From assembly GCA_964017235.1 (NCBI GenBank), contig OZ024936.1:15228496-15292495 (forward strand): a DNA stretch of 64,000 bases, in the 5' to 3' direction. The position numbers and the translations under genes are program-made. This DNA comes from Sabellastarte sp. h YS-2021 (taxonomy: Eukaryota > Annelida > Polychaeta > Sabellida > Sabellidae). How positions within the stretch are numbered: the stretch's first letter is position 1; each line of letters starts with the position of its first letter. The notes beneath the pieces were generated by a model that did no database searches, had not been told where the DNA came from, and saw only the letters and a list, made by a program, of their open reading frames with translations. Positions 62,530 to 64,000 of the stretch are shown in pieces.

Positions 62530-64000
62530 ATGTGCACAGACAGACAAACTGTCCCAATAACAATACCCTTAGGCTCCCTGTTTAAGGGGATGAAGGTAAA
62601 TATTATAATATAGCACAATATGCATGGTATAGTTAAAATTTAAACCATTTACTTAGTTGGTGGATTGAGAAACAGTCGTCCCTTATTTGTTCAATGGATG
62701 GCCCTGCCGTAAAAAATTGATCACTTTATTACGGTTTCAAATCATAATTCAAGGGTAATAACATTTTATTTTTTGTTAATTTTGTATCTGACATACACTT
62801 TGTTTAGCATTGCAAATACCTTTTGGGGTGAATCTATCCACTTTTCCATGTGTAATTCCTACCTTGTATTTATCCACTAGCTTCTATATGTAATCCCGAT
62901 GCTTCTTCACAAATATAAATACATATAGCACACAAAATGCATAAATCAACTGCTTGGATTTCCATGAACTTCTTCCTTCTAACAAAGGCATATTTTAAAG
63001 CTTATATAAAACCAACTTACAAAAACAGTGTAAGAGTTGTCTTGCATCGCACAAGACAGGCTGCCTTGTATATAAATATTATCAATCCGCAGTGACTTAT
63101 ATTTATATTTTTGTTTCTCAATTAAGTCTCATGAAAAACTTATTTGCATAAGAGATTATTCCTTAAAAGTAGGATTTTAGTTACCGGAGGGACTAGATGT
63201 ACTAACTGGATCAAAATTTAATGAATTTAAATGATTAGCTCTCACATTTGGTGATTAGTTACATTACAGTTTTGTTGTGTTTTAACAACATATTGATGTC
63301 AACCGTTACTCACATGTTCTCCTGACGGCATAAGACAATTGATAATGATATGTCTTATTTATTAGATCTTACTGAACAAATATGTCTTTCTGTCATATGA
63401 CATGGTTGGTATACTATGATAATGATTATAAATCAATAAACCTAATAATAAGATATATGTAGGACTCTGATTGTTATTTTAGTTCATTTTATCTAGCTTC
63501 AGTAGTTCTGATTATTCCTTACTAATGTTTCTGCTGGGCTTTTCTCAGACCAGTAGCCTGTACAGCTTTTTGGTAAGTCCCTATTATCCCAGAAAGACAC
63601 TCAGAAAGTGAAACCATTTTTTGGAGAAAAAGTTTATTTACTCCACTAAGAAAGTAATGCAATAGGCAGAGTGCATTTGTCCATTGGCTTGCAAAATAAC
63701 TTATTATGGACAGACCTTGGGGCAATTTCCAGGAAATCGGACAATGGCACATGGAACAGTTAAATTCTATGTTTGTAGCGATCCAGCTCAGCATCTGAGT
63801 TCAGCAGCAGGGTTGATGTGTTTCATAAAAGATACACAAATTTATAACCATATACATTTTATATATGTTATAATATGACAGATGTTTACATGTGTACATG
63901 TTACTTTATGTTTTGGTTGTCTAAATTAGTCCAGGAAAACACAGAAAAAAGAAACATAGTGGTAACAGAGATAAAGGATTTTATTTTATCATGTTCAACA
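62530..64000. other. Right-hand intergenic stretch
   Basis: A dispersed repeat member (AAATACCTTTTGGGGTGAAT, CCACTAGCTTCTATATGTAA) at 62810-62900. A 64-codon plus-strand ORF at 63684-63878 and its minus-strand neighbour are not recognised. No gene supported. Confidence 0.4.

Overview
This is about 64 kb of AT-rich, repeat-rich animal genomic DNA. It has split genes with GT-AG introns, no bacterial-type operons, and many SINE, LINE, DIRS-like and foldback elements. The SINE heads, including one block (GTCGTAAGAGGCGACTAA) that I recall as common in molluscan genomes, suggest a lophotrochozoan, probably a mollusc. That assignment is tentative.

The only convincing host genes are two tandem paralogues on the minus strand. 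They encode secreted flavin amine oxidases of the plant-type polyamine oxidase fold. Copy B (43355-60057) is complete: nine coding exons join in phase to a 540-residue protein with a signal peptide, an FAD-binding Rossmann motif, a substrate domain, a C-terminal CT...NFDPNA..DDGSC motif and a hydrophobic tail like a GPI-anchor signal. Copy A (189-12957) shows the first seven coding exons, with the same phases and nearly the same exon lengths; the last two should lie left of the window. Both copies carry His where maize polyamine oxidase has its conserved FAD-facing Lys300.

Layout: 1-13 kb, copy A with SINE and LINE debris in its introns and a partial tandem duplication of exon 6. 13-43.3 kb, an intergenic region of transposon remains: foldback elements (13.8, 17.3, 20.3, 23.9 kb), several tRNA-derived SINEs, a LINE reverse-transcriptase C-terminus (22-23 kb), two DIRS-like gag remnants (25.7-27.6 and 31.2-32.6 kb), a pogo-like transposase fragment (30 kb), a long degenerate L2/CR1-like LINE (33.7-37.7 kb) with later insertions, a MITE ending in a long hairpin (38.5-39.5 kb), and a decayed tandem repeat (39.5-40.0 kb). 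43.3-60.1 kb, copy B, with LINE, SINE and MITE insertions mainly in its 6.2-kb intron 2. 60.1-64 kb, upstream or intergenic sequence with a third SINE family.

The two oxidases probably act outside the cell or at its surface on amine substrates. The substrate is not determined by the sequence, and the Lys-to-His change makes ordinary polyamine oxidase activity uncertain.
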